Part shown: positions 10,890 to 22,068 of the stretch, in pieces
Numbering within the stretch: position 1 is the first letter of the stretch
Layout: each line of letters starts with the position of its first letter
From: Aquilaria yunnanensis
Taxonomy: Eukaryota > Streptophyta > Magnoliopsida > Malvales > Thymelaeaceae
Assembly: GCA_039654915.1 (NCBI GenBank)
Contig: CM077600.1
Coordinates: forward strand, 35,394,992 to 35,458,991
Direction of reading: 5' to 3'
DNA: 64,000 nucleotides
The notes under the pieces: model-generated
Told to the model about the DNA's origin: nothing
Database searches by the model: none
Seen by the model: only the letters and a program-made list of their open reading frames with translations
Made by a program: the position numbers and the translations under genes

Positions 10890-13500
10890 ATTGTCAGAAT
10901 GCTTTCATACCGGGATGGCATATTTAAGACAATATTATAATTGCTCAGAAATTCTACAAACGGTAAAGAAATCCAAGCTCACCTCTTGTCTTAGAAGTTT
11001 TAAAACAATATTTAAACTGGAGATAAGGAAAGCTTATGACGAGATGTGATGGTCATTTGTGGCCAAAGTTCTAGCTGCAATGCGTTTCCCAGAAGTTTGG
11101 ATCTCTAATATCATGCAGTGTATCTCTTTAGTCTCTTACTCGATCTTAGTAAATGGAAATACTATTGAATGGTTTACTCCTTAAGCAGGTTTGAGACAAG
11201 GAGATATTTTATCTCCATATGTGTGTGTGTGTGTGTGGAAATACTATTGAATGGTTACTCCTTTAAGCAGGTTTGAGACAATGAGATCCTTTATCACCGC
11301 GCGTGTGTGTGTGTATGCATGTGTGTGTGTGTGTGTGTAATGTGCTGAAGCATTTTTGTCTTACTTATTGTTTATCCAATCTTCAGGTCAAGTTGTGGGT
11401 CTTAAAGCAAGTAGAAGCATTGTGTGTGTGTGTGTGTGTGCGTGTTTGTGTAATGTGCTAAAGCATTTTTGTCTTACTTATTGTTTGTCCAATCTTCAGG
11501 TCAAGTTGCGGGTCTTAAAGCAAGTAGAAGCATTCCAGGCATCAATGATATCTTCTTTGCTAATGATTGCTTATTACTCTTTAGACCTTACAAAGATGAT
11601 CTCATAAGTATTAAAAATGTTCCACATCTTTATGAAGTGGTAGCAAGTTAAAAAATAAATTTTCAAAAGTCAAAATGGATGTTTAGTTAGAGTGTGTCCA
11701 ATGATTTAATTATCAAGGCCTTTCATTCTATCAAAACATGTCTAGATATGCTACCTTTCAGTTCTTGGAAGACAAAATTGTTCAACATTTCTCTAATTAG
11801 AAATGACTTACTTCAAACAATGTTGGGCGTTTGACTCTTATTTAATCTACTTTATCTACCACCCCAATTTATCTTATTCTTCTTTTCAAGATCCATGTTA
11901 CCTTTTTAGACAAACTTTCTAGCAATATGGTAAAGTTTGAGTGGTCCAATAAACATGATAAGAAGGGCTGTCATTTGAAAAATATGCAACTATTAATGTT
12001 ATTGAAAGGTTCTGAAGGTTTAGGGCTAAAGGACATGTGCCTTTTTAACCAAGTTCTACTAGCAAAAACCTTTTGGAGCATTTTTTTTCAGGTAATAAGT
12101 ATAGGGTTTTACAAGCTACATATAAAGGATCTCAGTCCATTTGGACTCTTAATAGTAGAAAGGACAACTCCCATATCAGGAAAAAGCCTAGTTTTTTTAA
12201 GGAAGTTACTGATGACAGATCATACTTGGTCTATTGGAGATGGAAGGTCTATTTGGGTTTGGTATGATTAGTGGCTCCGGGCTTTCCTCTAACTATCCTT
12301 CAATCTCTAAGTCTAGGTTTCTCTCATCATAAGTTTGCTGATTTGGTGGTTTGGGATACTACTCAATGGCATATGGACTTCATTGTATTGTTATTCCCAA
12401 GTCAGATTGTACAACATATCCTCTCTTTATCTCTACCATCTTCAAATGCTAGTCCTGATGTTATAAAATAGACTGGTGATTCAAAAAGGAAGAGTTATGC
12501 TTTATAAGTTCTTAGTAGCCCCTTCTTAACTCATAATTTGAATTATAGTTCAAATGATCTTTCCTAGGATGTAAATTTCATTAAAGTTTTAAAAAGGGTT
12601 TGGGGCTCCTGTCTTCCACATAAGGTTAAGATCTTCATTTGGAAGTGCCTAACTAATGTTTTACCCCTGGCCTCTAATCTGTCTACATATGGTTGTAATT
12701 TCAATCCTATTTGCAATCACTGTAATAGTTGTATTGAATTCCCTATGCATATTTTTTGGAGTTGCCAAGGGTCTCAAGAGTTGTGGGGCAACTTTTGTCC
12801 CAACGCATCTCACAATCCTAATCTCTCATTTTAATCGTGGTTTCTTAATATTCTAACAATGCCAAGTAAGTAGAATACCAATTGGCTTTTCTATGTGGTT
12901 ACTATGCCTTGGATTATTTGGTTGGGTCATAATGAAACAATTTTTCAGTCTTCAACTTTTAATATTGTCTCCTTATGGTGTCATCTTGGTGAAATGATCA
13001 AGCTGCTTTACTCTGTTTATCAGTTTAGAAATTGGGATTCTTATTTAATGAATTCCCACCCTAATCCTTCTTGTAACGTGTAGGGCGTTGACATATTCAG
13101 TCTTGCTAAGATTCATCTTGAGGTTTTTATTGTTGATGGAGTATGGTCCATATGGAGATAATTTTCCAGGCTGGGGGTAGCGGTTTAGATCTAGATGGGC
13201 ATTAATGCACCTCCAATCTTTAAGGATGGTGGCCCCATTCTATCATGCTTATCTGCCACTAAAGCAGAACTCAAAGCCATTTTAGGCATTATTATCTTAG
13301 CTTTAACAACTGGATTTCGGGTCTTCCATCTCTTGCAAAGTAATGTTGAAGTCCTTGAAACCCTCTCAAGTGTGGTTCAAGTTATCCTCTCTCACATGGA
13401 ATGTACGTCTCGCTGTTCTGTGATTGTCGTTCCTTGCCAGCAAGTGAATCTAGCTTATATATATGCTACTTCTCTTTTCCCTTACTTCTCTCTTCTACTT
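10890..13500 (+). pseudogene. Dead LINE (non-LTR retrotransposon) ORF2 remnant
   Basis: Broken frames in the expected order of a plant LINE ORF2: reverse transcriptase pieces (a YSILVNGNTIEWFTP..GLRQGDILSPY-like stretch at 11125-11220; FANDCLLLF at 11554-11582 where an intact enzyme has FADD), the thumb and linker (WSNKHDKKGCH at 11940-11975; GLKDMCLFNQVLLAKTFW at 12025-12080), the zinc-binding RVT domain (LPHKVKIFIWKCLTNVLPL about 12610-12670, CNHCNSC..FPMHIFWSC about 12710-12770) and an RNase H-like end (SATKAELKAILG at 13250-13290). Many stops are present. The FAND replacement, stops and GT-repeat expansions mean it is inactive. The 5' endonuclease part is not seen. Confidence 0.8.
11150..11540. 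repeat. (GT)n tracts bounding two local duplications
   Basis: About 65 bp at 11153-11218 recur at 11238-11300 (GGAAATACTATTGAATGG at both starts) and about 80 bp at 11338-11420 recur at 11450-11534 (AATGTGCT-AAGCATTTTTG). Each pair is separated by (GT)n tracts. The duplications interrupt the LINE reverse transcriptase frame. Confidence 0.8.
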
Positions 13501-14540
13501 CTATGTATCCAAAAAAAGAAAAAGTATCCACCACCAGGAGGAATTTCATTGCCAATAATAACTCATGCTTCACGAATTTTTCAATTGAAAATTTTTTAAC
13601 ACACCTATATATATATATATGAATAAATCTTATGTGCATCATGTGTTCTTTTATCAATTCATATGTATTCTTTTATTGAATATGTTATTTTACAAATACT
13701 ATTTGTTCTTTTATACATTGTTATTTGTTCTTTTTGAGTTCCTATATATTTCCCTTGGTATTTGGTCTATTCTCATCTTCTCATTGTTCTATCATCGAAT
13801 GCTATTTGTTGTTATGTTCTAAACTGATTATTACTTACTATTTGTCCAACATACTTTCACGTGTAAAAGAAAATTCACATAGTTTAATAATATATATAGA
13901 TATAGTCCAAAAAAAACATATTCAATGTTATTTTGGTTCTTACAGTACTAGTTTTCATGCTTGTTTATTTCTGTTCTTTTTAGTTTCTATGTGTTTTTTT
14001 ATGTATTGATATTTATTTTTTTAATATATTATTTTTTAGTTCTTATATTTTTTTTGTTTCTATTTCTTCGGTTCCTATATGTTCTTTTATTACTAATTGT
14101 TCATTCTTTTGGCTCAACTAGTTTTTTTTTTCTATATTAGTTGATAAATTTGAAAAAAAAATGAAGGAAAAAGGAAAAAATTGAAAATAAAACAGAAGGA
14201 AAAATTAAATACAAAAGACTAAAAACAATACAAAAAAAAAACTAAGAAGAAAAAGTAAGAAAGGGGAAAAATGGTAAAATAATAAATAAATAAGACAACT
14301 ATAAAGGTAGGACACATGTCTAGGTGCAGTCATATGCCTAGTGCATGCAAGTCTATTCCTTAACTTAAACATATATTAAATTATTAATATTGGTCGTCCA
14401 AGCTATTAATAAATTTGAATTTTTTAATGTTGTAGTCCATATACTGCTCCAAAAGAAAAGGCCATCTCCTATTTATTATTACTAAAAGAAAAAGCATCAA
14501 AAGTAGTTTGAGCCTTGGAATCCAGAAATTTTTATGATTG
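13501..14540. other. AT-rich low-complexity stretch
   Basis: No gene is seen. It contains a short (TA)n tract near 13606-13620, long T-rich DNA at 13650-14120 and A-rich DNA at 14150-14290. The open frames in it follow from base composition. Confidence 0.6.
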
Positions 14541-14549
14541 ATGAGGCCT

Positions 14550-14946
14550 GGTGTCGCTTTTCGAGTCAAGGTGCGGCTGTTTGGGTGTGGTTGGGTATCA
14601 ACACCCTTTTTAAACACCAACAAGGAATCCTAATTCCCTAATGTGAATCAGCATTAAAAGCTAAACTCATTGCTACTTTCAAAGAATTTTCTTTTATAGT
14701 GAATCAAGACTTAAAAACAGTATTAACTTATTATTCACAGGCTTTAGGCAATATTGGGCAAGCTATCAATTTCCACAGGGATTCACCAGTTTATTCACCA
14801 GATCATGAATGTCCTTGAATCCATGTAGTGCTATTCAATGCTAGTCGTGTTTAGGCGGAAAGTCTTTCTTGCCCACCAACTTGCTTCATCTATTGTCTCT
14901 TAGTCTCTTCTTGTATTTCTGATTTTCAACAAAAAAAAAAAAAAAC
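14550..14946 (+). mobile_element. 3' end of a second LINE with poly-A tail
   Basis: A short degraded RNase H-like tail. One frame at about 14850-14925 reads RRKVFLAHQLASS, the AHQLA signature common at the end of plant LINE ORF2 proteins, and the sequence finishes in an A-run at 14930-14944. Upstream reading frames are broken. It may be a 5'-truncated LINE of the same clade as the one at 10.9-13.5 kb. Confidence 0.6.
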
Positions 14947-17300
14947 AAATGCAGGTATTAGTATGTAAGACCGAGTTCTAACACATAAGATAAACCTTTG
15001 CAAATTCGATTGGGTTGACCTAGTGGGTTGCACTCATTTGTATTTGTAATCATTACCCTTTCGAGTCTCTATAAACTATTAAAAAAATTATTAAAGGTGA
15101 GCAATCGGTTGGTTTGGTATGAAATCAAATTGAATTAGGATTTAAATTTTATATATATTGGATAATATACCATTTTTTAAACAATACAATATAGTACCAA
15201 TACTATATCGTATCGGCTTAGATATACTGGTTTTAAATGTTTTAGCTATATAGACATATATGAAAATAAAATATATATAAATATAACATATCAGCACATA
15301 GAACATACAAATATTTGAGATTGTAAGATTATGTAGTGTAGGTTATTTGCATGTAGATTAATTAAGAGTTTTTCTTATATAAATATTCCACCATATGTAT
15401 TAAAACCATAATTTTTAAGATATGAAAAAAATAAAATTACAAATTTTCTTTCAAATAATAGTAAATGTTTGTTAAAAAACTAATCAATTAAACATAATTA
15501 TCCTATATTTTTCCTAAAAATATAAAAAAAAAATAAAAAATAGATTGGGCTGGTACTAAGATAGTACAGCCAACATATCAGTACTTGCTAGTACAATTTG
15601 GTATAAATGATAGTCTTTGTTTTGGCTATCTTATACCATTTTTTGTCCAATGTCAGTACATACTAGCTGGTACAAATTTAAAAATCATGTACTGAACATA
15701 GTAATTTCATTAATTTTGGTTTTTATGTAATGTATGCAAATTGCCCAAATTAGGTGTTAACAGTTTGAATTGCATTTCAGTTTTTTAGATTCAGTTTATT
15801 CAATTATTTTTCTAAAATTTAGGCATATAGTAGATGAAAAAAATAAGATTAACATTCAAAATTTTATATCTACTACTCAAAATTGAAAAAAGTATAAATA
15901 ACATATAGTCCAATCTTAGTATGAAATGACTTTATATACGTAAGGTCAATATGAATAATGATAAATTATTTACTGCTATTTGGTTTATTCGGGTTTAAGT
16001 GTATGATCCAATAATCATTCTAATAACTGAATATAAAATTTAATTTTTATCCAAACCGACCAAATTAGAAAAATAAACAGTATTTTCAATTTCTTCATTT
16101 TCACCCAAATAATTCTCACCCTACTGGCTACAAACCACCACCACCACCAAGCTGAGCGCTCCATGTATCCATTCCCGTGCCCAGATGAAAAATCGCAGGT
16201 CTCCTCTCTATCTGATGTATTCTGCGTTTTGTTATACACTTACTCGCAATCATAAAAATGTAATGAAGTCAAATCTCGTAGGTACAAGTGCAATTCCGTA
16301 TTTTTTTGAGGTAGACAATATTAGACTAATTAAACAGTGAATTTTCAACCAACACAACGCCCTCTCATTATGCCCTATATATATATATATATATTGCAAA
16401 ACAATAAGACACTACCTAAGTTTTTCACTCTTAATAAATAAATGTTGTAGATTTATTTATTACTTATTAGTGATAGATCGCCGTAAGTCGTAAGCAAATA
16501 ACATGTTAAACAATCGGAAAATAAACTTATTAAAAAGCTTATGCTCAATATTTCATGACAATTGAATTACGTGGAATGTGTTTGTCATTACATATAAGTA
16601 ATATTAACAATATATCACATGACATATTGACTTGGGTAGTAGTGCATGCATTCAAATTTTCTCAAATCCAAAAATCAAACGATGCCAGAATTGTTGGTTG
16701 AATGATTGAATTAATCGCATTTCGTATAGGGTTGTACTTGGTGTCCATTTTGGACTTGTATCATGGAAGCTATTGACTTCTCATAAAAATTAGGTGGAAA
16801 AAGATTATTATGTTTCCTGCTAGTTACAAAGGGAACATTAGTCGTTATTTTCCTTTTTCCACTATAACTTTGATTATTTTATGGTTTTATTATCATCATA
16901 AAAAAGTCATTTTGGGAAATAATAATACTAATAATAACAATATAACAACTACAACTTTAGAACTCAGTGCTGAAGATTTATCTTACATACGAGCAAATGT
17001 TAAATAAATAAGATGGGCATGAAGTCGGAGCATATCATAATTAAGAGTCACAACATTTAACTCCTTTTTTTTTTTTTCCGGGGGGCCAAAATCACAACTC
17101 TAACCGTAAAACTAACTAAATTATTCTGTCAAATCGTTGTTGGCTTGCCTTCCATTCCATTATTCCTTTTTTTAACCGCGCCGCCTGTAAATAAGGTAGT
17201 TAAATAAGAGAAAATTATTCTGTCAAATCGTTTAAAAATAATTTTTGTTAATGGTTTTCAACATCAACAGCGGTGCATGCATATATAGGAAACCATTTCC
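14947..17300. other. Gene-free AT-rich stretch
   Basis: No coding region or element with clear ends was found. Features are an (AT)n tract at 16376-16395, a T-run near 17066-17078 and a short direct repeat (ATTATTCTGTCAAATCGTT at about 17120 and 17214). Confidence 0.55.
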
Positions 17301-17634
17301 GTTATTCAGTTAATGAAACATTGCGTAATTAGTCTGTTAGCTTTATTACTGTGAATGAAAATACAATAAATTAAGCATCCAAAATGAAAGTTCAGGTGGA
17401 GCAGATAGATCATAGTATGAAGATATGACATTCCCAACCCAGATGACGGTCGAATATTAATGAAGAATGGTTTTGGCTTGAAAAATTTGAGCGTTAATTT
17501 TATTGATATGTGTAATAGAAATGAGGTTTTTAGGGTGATAAAAAGAATGGGGAACCATCGTTGTTGCACTCCTCCGCCCTCTACCTTCCTCCCCACATTT
17601 CGTCCTCCTTCCTCCCAGCTCTCTTTCTCTGCCA

Positions 17635-17696
<62 letters not shown>

Positions 17697-18620
17697 ACCA
17701 CTCAACCCTCTCCACACATCTCCAAATCGTGGCTGTGATTAACTTTTTCTCTAGTTCATCGACTTCTTCTTCAATTCTCAGTTCTCCAGTTCGCTGCCCT
17801 TTTCTTATCAATATCTTATAGCAACAATACACACAATTGAGGATACAATAGTAAGAGGCAGGAAAGGCAGTGAGGGTTCCTCTTTAGTCTAGATAAGGCA
17901 ACCCAATCTAGTTTTGTTCGATTTCATTTCTCTGCCGCTAAGTAATGAATTCGATTGTTCTGGGTGTAACTCCTATAATCAAATTCATTTATTCCGGGTA
18001 ACAAATCATTTGGTTTGGGTAATCGAATTCATTTCTCTACGTTTTGGTTGGATTTCAATTTTAATTTCATCTCTGGGTTTTTTTTTCAATTTTGATTTAA
18101 TTCTAGATTTTTTTATTCCATTTGTGTTTGATTCGATTTTGATTTCATTGGCAGAAGTAGGTGCAAAGGAGATGGGTGCGATGGGCGGAGATGGGTGCAA
18201 CAGTGGAGATTGGGTGGACCTGGGAACTGGGACGGCGGTGATTCTGTACTTCTAAATTTGTTTTTATTGCTTGATTTTCATGAACAGTAGTGACCGAAGA
18301 TCCTTGCGAGCAATTCGGCCTCCATGATTTATGTTCATATGCATGAAAAACAATATAGAAAATTTAAAAAAGTTTAAGGACTAAAATGATAGATTTATTT
18401 GCCACAATATCCTCATTTAACAAAATATTATCCATTTTGAAACAAAATATTCAACAAGTTATAATGACTAATGATCTATTTGGGATAATTTTAAAATATT
18501 AGTGGTTTATTTGGCCCATAAAAAATATTAGTAGGCAAATCAAGTCAACTAAAAAATGTTAGTAGTTTATTCGTTATTTTTTACATTAATACATTATTCA
18601 GCTATTTCCCCCTAGCTAAA
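17301..18620 (+). other. Unassigned sequence resembling a 5' leader with (CT)n repeat
   Basis: A perfect (CT)27 tract lies at 17639-17693, followed by pyrimidine-rich, leader-like sequence and T-rich, intron-like sequence to about 18150. The frame at 17914-18255 (113 codons) has no recognisable domain. This may be a stranded promoter/leader copy of some gene, but no coding exon was identified nearby, so no gene is called. Confidence 0.3.
17639..17693. repeat. (CT)27 microsatellite
   Basis: An uninterrupted CT dinucleotide tract. The Arg-Glu and Ser-Leu runs translated from it are artefacts. Confidence 0.98.
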
Positions 18621-18862
18621 CAGTACTACATCTGCCGGAATCGTAGTATGCTGCAAATTGGCCGCATAATTTAATTATCATAATACAAATGACGCCCAAT
18701 AGGCTACATATAGAAAAAAGACGCTAGTTTAAGATAGAAACAAAAATTCATCCTTTTAGTTGGTAGTTGGGGTGGAATTTCTCCTCAATATATAGCTAGA
18801 ACAAATTACAAAGTTGGTTTGCCGTTAAGGTTATTTAATCCTGATCTGTAATTTTATCATTC

Positions 18863-20038
18863 TAGTAAATTACACTTATGGCCCTTAACATTTTATTATT
18901 ATACTGTTTTGGACCCTAACTAGCATTTTTTGTATAGGACATCCATAATCTCAATTCAATATTCCATTTTAGATCTTTTGATTATGAAAAATGTTAATAT
19001 GAACAGAAAACACCACACGGTATACCAACATAGGCAATTTGCAACAGTGGCACCTTAGCCACCTCAAAACTTGCCTGCAATTCGCCAATGACACAATAAT
19101 TATAAAAATTGAAGAAGTTTAGAGCTTATGTTGCAGAAAAAAAAAAAAAATTGGGCTTATACAGGGTTAACCCAAAATCACACATCCCTTCTCTCTCCTT
19201 CGGTTTGACCGACCTCCATAGTTGCCGCTCCTCCTATCGGCCTATATCCGCCACAATCGGTGTTCTCAATCGATCGATCAGCCCTCTCGATTGATTTCCA
19301 AAAGCATCCAACCTTTTCCCTCCACAATTTCCAAGGCATTATTGATCGATTTCTAGAATTGTCCCCCATCGAATCTGCCACCTTCTGCTCTCTTTGCTTG
19401 CCATCCGCGCCTCCAGAGAATGCCCTTTCCATCATCGTCCAAGCCTAGTTCCGTGGTCGTCCTGAAATTATCGTTGTCAAGAGAACCAAGTAGAGAACCA
19501 AATCACCGCCAAGAGAACCAGATCTCATTGAAGATGGCAAATCAACGAAGGGGCAAATCGCCGAAGATGGTCAATCAACGGATGGTGAACCGAAGGATGG
19601 CAAATTGACGGATGGCGAATCGATAGAGGGCAAATCGACAAAGGCGGAGGATGAGGGAAGGAGAGGAGTAGGGGAGGGGTAGGGGGAACAACGGATGAGA
19701 AAAGGAGGCCGAGCCTGGAGGCGGCGGGGGAGGGAGGAGGTTGTGCCCAGTGAAAGGGAATTGTTTTTTTTTTTTTTCATTTTTTTATTGTTTTTATTTT
19801 TTTATTAGTTTTTTTCTTTACTACATCATCGCCAGCAATTAATTGTTGTGTCACCATAATACGTTGCCCATGTTGGCGTGCCACGGCAGCATTTTCTGCC
19901 CACATTAATGGTTTTTATCTGTGAAATGTTCAAAATGGTTCACTTTTAGGAGGTTAAGGACATCCTATGTAAAAAATGTAGGATATGGTTAAAAAAGGTA
20001 CAATAATAAAATATTATGACCACATGTACAATTTACTC
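18863..20038. mobile_element. Mutator-like non-autonomous element (Pack-MULE candidate)
   Basis: Long terminal inverted repeats of over 100 bp: the left end starts TAGTAAATTACAC, the right end reads GAGTAAATTGTACATG on the minus strand, and similarity continues inward (TTTTATTATT, GTATAGGACATCC versus CATAGGATGTCC). It is flanked by a 10-bp direct repeat TTTATCATTC at 18853-18862 and 20039-20048, in the 8-11 bp range of MULE insertions. The interior (19180-19760) is markedly more GC-rich than its surroundings and looks like captured gene DNA, but I cannot name a source gene. No transposase is present. Confidence 0.8.
19520..19660. repeat. Degenerate 15-16 bp minisatellite in the Pack-MULE interior
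   Basis: About eight or nine variants of the unit GATGGCAAATCGACG follow one another, with single-base changes and small length differences. The small frames that cross it are not accepted as genes. Confidence 0.65.
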
Positions 20039-20064
20039 TTTATCATTCAATACCAAATTTAACA

Positions 20065-20500
20065 AGGAAAATTGATAGAAATCTCCCTATAATTTTATTT
20101 AACCTATACTTTGCCCTTATGTTTTAAAAAACTTATACTTTACCTTTGTTTATTTTATAGTGTTCAACAGTAACTTTTAAAATTCTAATTTAAACTTTCT
20201 AGTTATTATGTTTCAGTAGCTTTAAAATTTTTGATATTTTTTTACTATTAACTGACCATAAAAAAAAAATATTGATATGCATTTATAGGGAGTACAATGC
20301 ATTTACAAAGCAGAAAAAAATGATAATTTAAAATATCTATTAACCATAAAAATATTAGAGATTGAAATTACTGAATGATGACTATTGTACAATTTAAATT
20401 AAGATTTCATAAGTTATTGTTAGACATTGTAAAAGAAAAAGGAAACAAAGTATAGATTTTAAAAAATAAGAGAGATAAAATGTAAGTTGGGGTGGTCCTT
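20065..20500. mobile_element. Long-inverted-repeat MITE
   Basis: The left part (CTATACTTTGCCC, GTTCAACAGTAACTT, TTCTAATTTAAA) returns in inverted order in the right part (ATCTATACTTTG, GTCTAACAATAACTT, TCTTAATTTAAA on the minus strand). Size and layout match MULE-derived MITEs elsewhere in the window (30574-31160). Exact ends and target-site duplication were not resolved. Confidence 0.5.
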
Positions 20501-20545
20501 CTTTCCTATTTAACAACTAGGCCTATCACATATGCTTGGATGTTG

Positions 20546-21073
20546 GGATGTCAATGGTTAGATTTAGGTTGGATGTAAGTATTGCTACATCCTATCCACT
20601 ACCTTAAACACTCTACCTGCATCATGTTCATCACCTGTTAGATTAACAATTTTTACATTTATATCCTAGCTAGTTTTAGACTTGTTGGGTTGAATAAAAT
20701 CTATCCACCCACCACACCTCCACAACTACAATTTTATTGAATTATGTTATACTCAATCATACATTTGTTACTGTTAAGAACATCTATTATACCTTATTTA
20801 TTAAAGCAAATCATACTTGTTCTTAATTCTATATAATTTATCCATTATACTTTTATTTTCATTACATAAATAATGCTAAAATGTTACATACATACATATA
20901 TATAGGTCGGATGTGGAGCGGGTGAACCTCAAACCCACATTCTGCCCAAACCATTGGCAGGTGCAAAAAGAAAAATCACATTCAACCTAAATCTGATTAA
21001 TTACAAAAAAAAATCCGATCCATTGAATGGGGTGCAACTGGATGCCTGCTAGATTGAACATCCGTTAACATCC
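20546..21073. mobile_element. GGGATGTCAATGG-ended MITE
   Basis: The left end GGATGTCAATGG (from 20547) is matched by the right end, which reads GGATGTTAACGG on the minus strand, ending at 21073. The next bases, TTAGATTTAGG, match the element fragment at 5546. These ends resemble plant hAT-type MITEs. No clear target-site duplication was found. Confidence 0.45.
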
Positions 21074-21582
21074 TTACCTGAGTGTGGCTTTTAGAACTAG
21101 GAGAGTGAAGTCTTTGTTAGGGCAAAATAATTGGGTGTGGCTTCCAGAACTAGGAAAGTGAAGCCTTTTGATCAAATCGTTTGACTAGTACATTACATGT
21201 GTAAACAGCCTTAGGGTCTTGGATATCTACAGTAATGTGTTTATCAATTTTTGTTTTCATTTGAATATGAACACCTGTTAATCTTCTAAAGTTGCTTGTA
21301 TAATATATTAGTCTTCAGATAAATATACTACTTTCAAAAACTCTTGACTCCAAGACAAACTTTACTTTTTGGGTTATGTTCCAATTTTTGGACAGACGCT
21401 AGGTTCCAACTCAAAGTTCCCATTTTTATGCAAACCAAAAAAGTCAAATTTAAAATTCAAAGTTCCTACCCCAAAATCTGAAACTAAGAATACTAATCCT
21501 TTCTATATACACGTTGACCTATATTATCGCACATTTGTCATGAGCCTAGCCTAGGTTTCCAGAAGAAGTAACAAACTGCAAA

Positions 21583-22068
21583 ATGAGAAGCTGCATGCCA
21601 ACGAAGCTGCATCTTTACATGTCAAAGCCCATCAAAGCCCTAAGCAAGGCCAGAGACTTGTACGTCAAGAAACTGGAGGAATATGCGGCGAAAGTAAGCT
21701 GTGATGGTCCATTTTGCTGCACAGTCCCTTCTTTTACCCACCATTCATGCCTGCCGAGAAGCTCCTACAAAGGCTACTCAAAGCTGAAAAATAGTGACTG
21801 GCTTCGGGTTAGACACATCAAAAAGGCCTCAAAAGAGAGAAGGCCACCAACTCCAGCAGGGCCATCACCGGAACCTGAGGGTTTGCAGAATGTGGGGCTG
21901 GTGACAGATCATGTGGGCATAAGGAGTTATGGTAGCGCTGGGTTGGGATACCTTGGGCGAATTGATGAGGACAAGCCTTACTGCTTTGAGGAGGATTTCA
22001 TGCATTTCAGAACCAGAAGCCTGGGCCTATCTGTGATGACCAATTTGGGTTTCCTAGATGCTGATTAA
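21583..22068 (+). CDS. Conserved-looking plant protein of unknown function, 161 aa
   Basis: One uninterrupted frame from ATG at 21583 to TAA. I do not recognise a named domain. The N-terminus (residues 1-40, MRSCMPTKLHLYMSKPIKAL then SKARDLYVKKLEEYAAKV) is basic and helical. A Cys-containing segment follows (CDGPFCCTVPSF), then a basic region (residues 78-86, HIKKASKERR) and Pro-rich linker. The C-terminal third (IRSYGSAGLGYLGRIDEDKPYCFEED and onward) is acidic. Codon use and GC content are clearly above the flanking DNA, and no repeat resembles it, which argues for a real gene. There is no signal peptide or membrane helix. It stands alone, about 1.8 kb downstream of the galactosidase stop codon and convergent with that gene. 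Confidence 0.72.
   Translation: MRSCMPTKLHLYMSKPIKALSKARDLYVKKLEEYAAKVSCDGPFCCTVPSFTHHSCLPRSSYKGYSKLKNSDWLRVRHIKKASKERRPPTPAGPSPEPEGLQNVGLVTDHVGIRSYGSAGLGYLGRIDEDKPYCFEEDFMHFRTRSLGLSVMTNLGFLDAD

Noticed and set aside
17306..17738. Arg-Glu and Ser-Leu repeat frames on both strands
   Set aside because: They are translations of the (CT)27 microsatellite.
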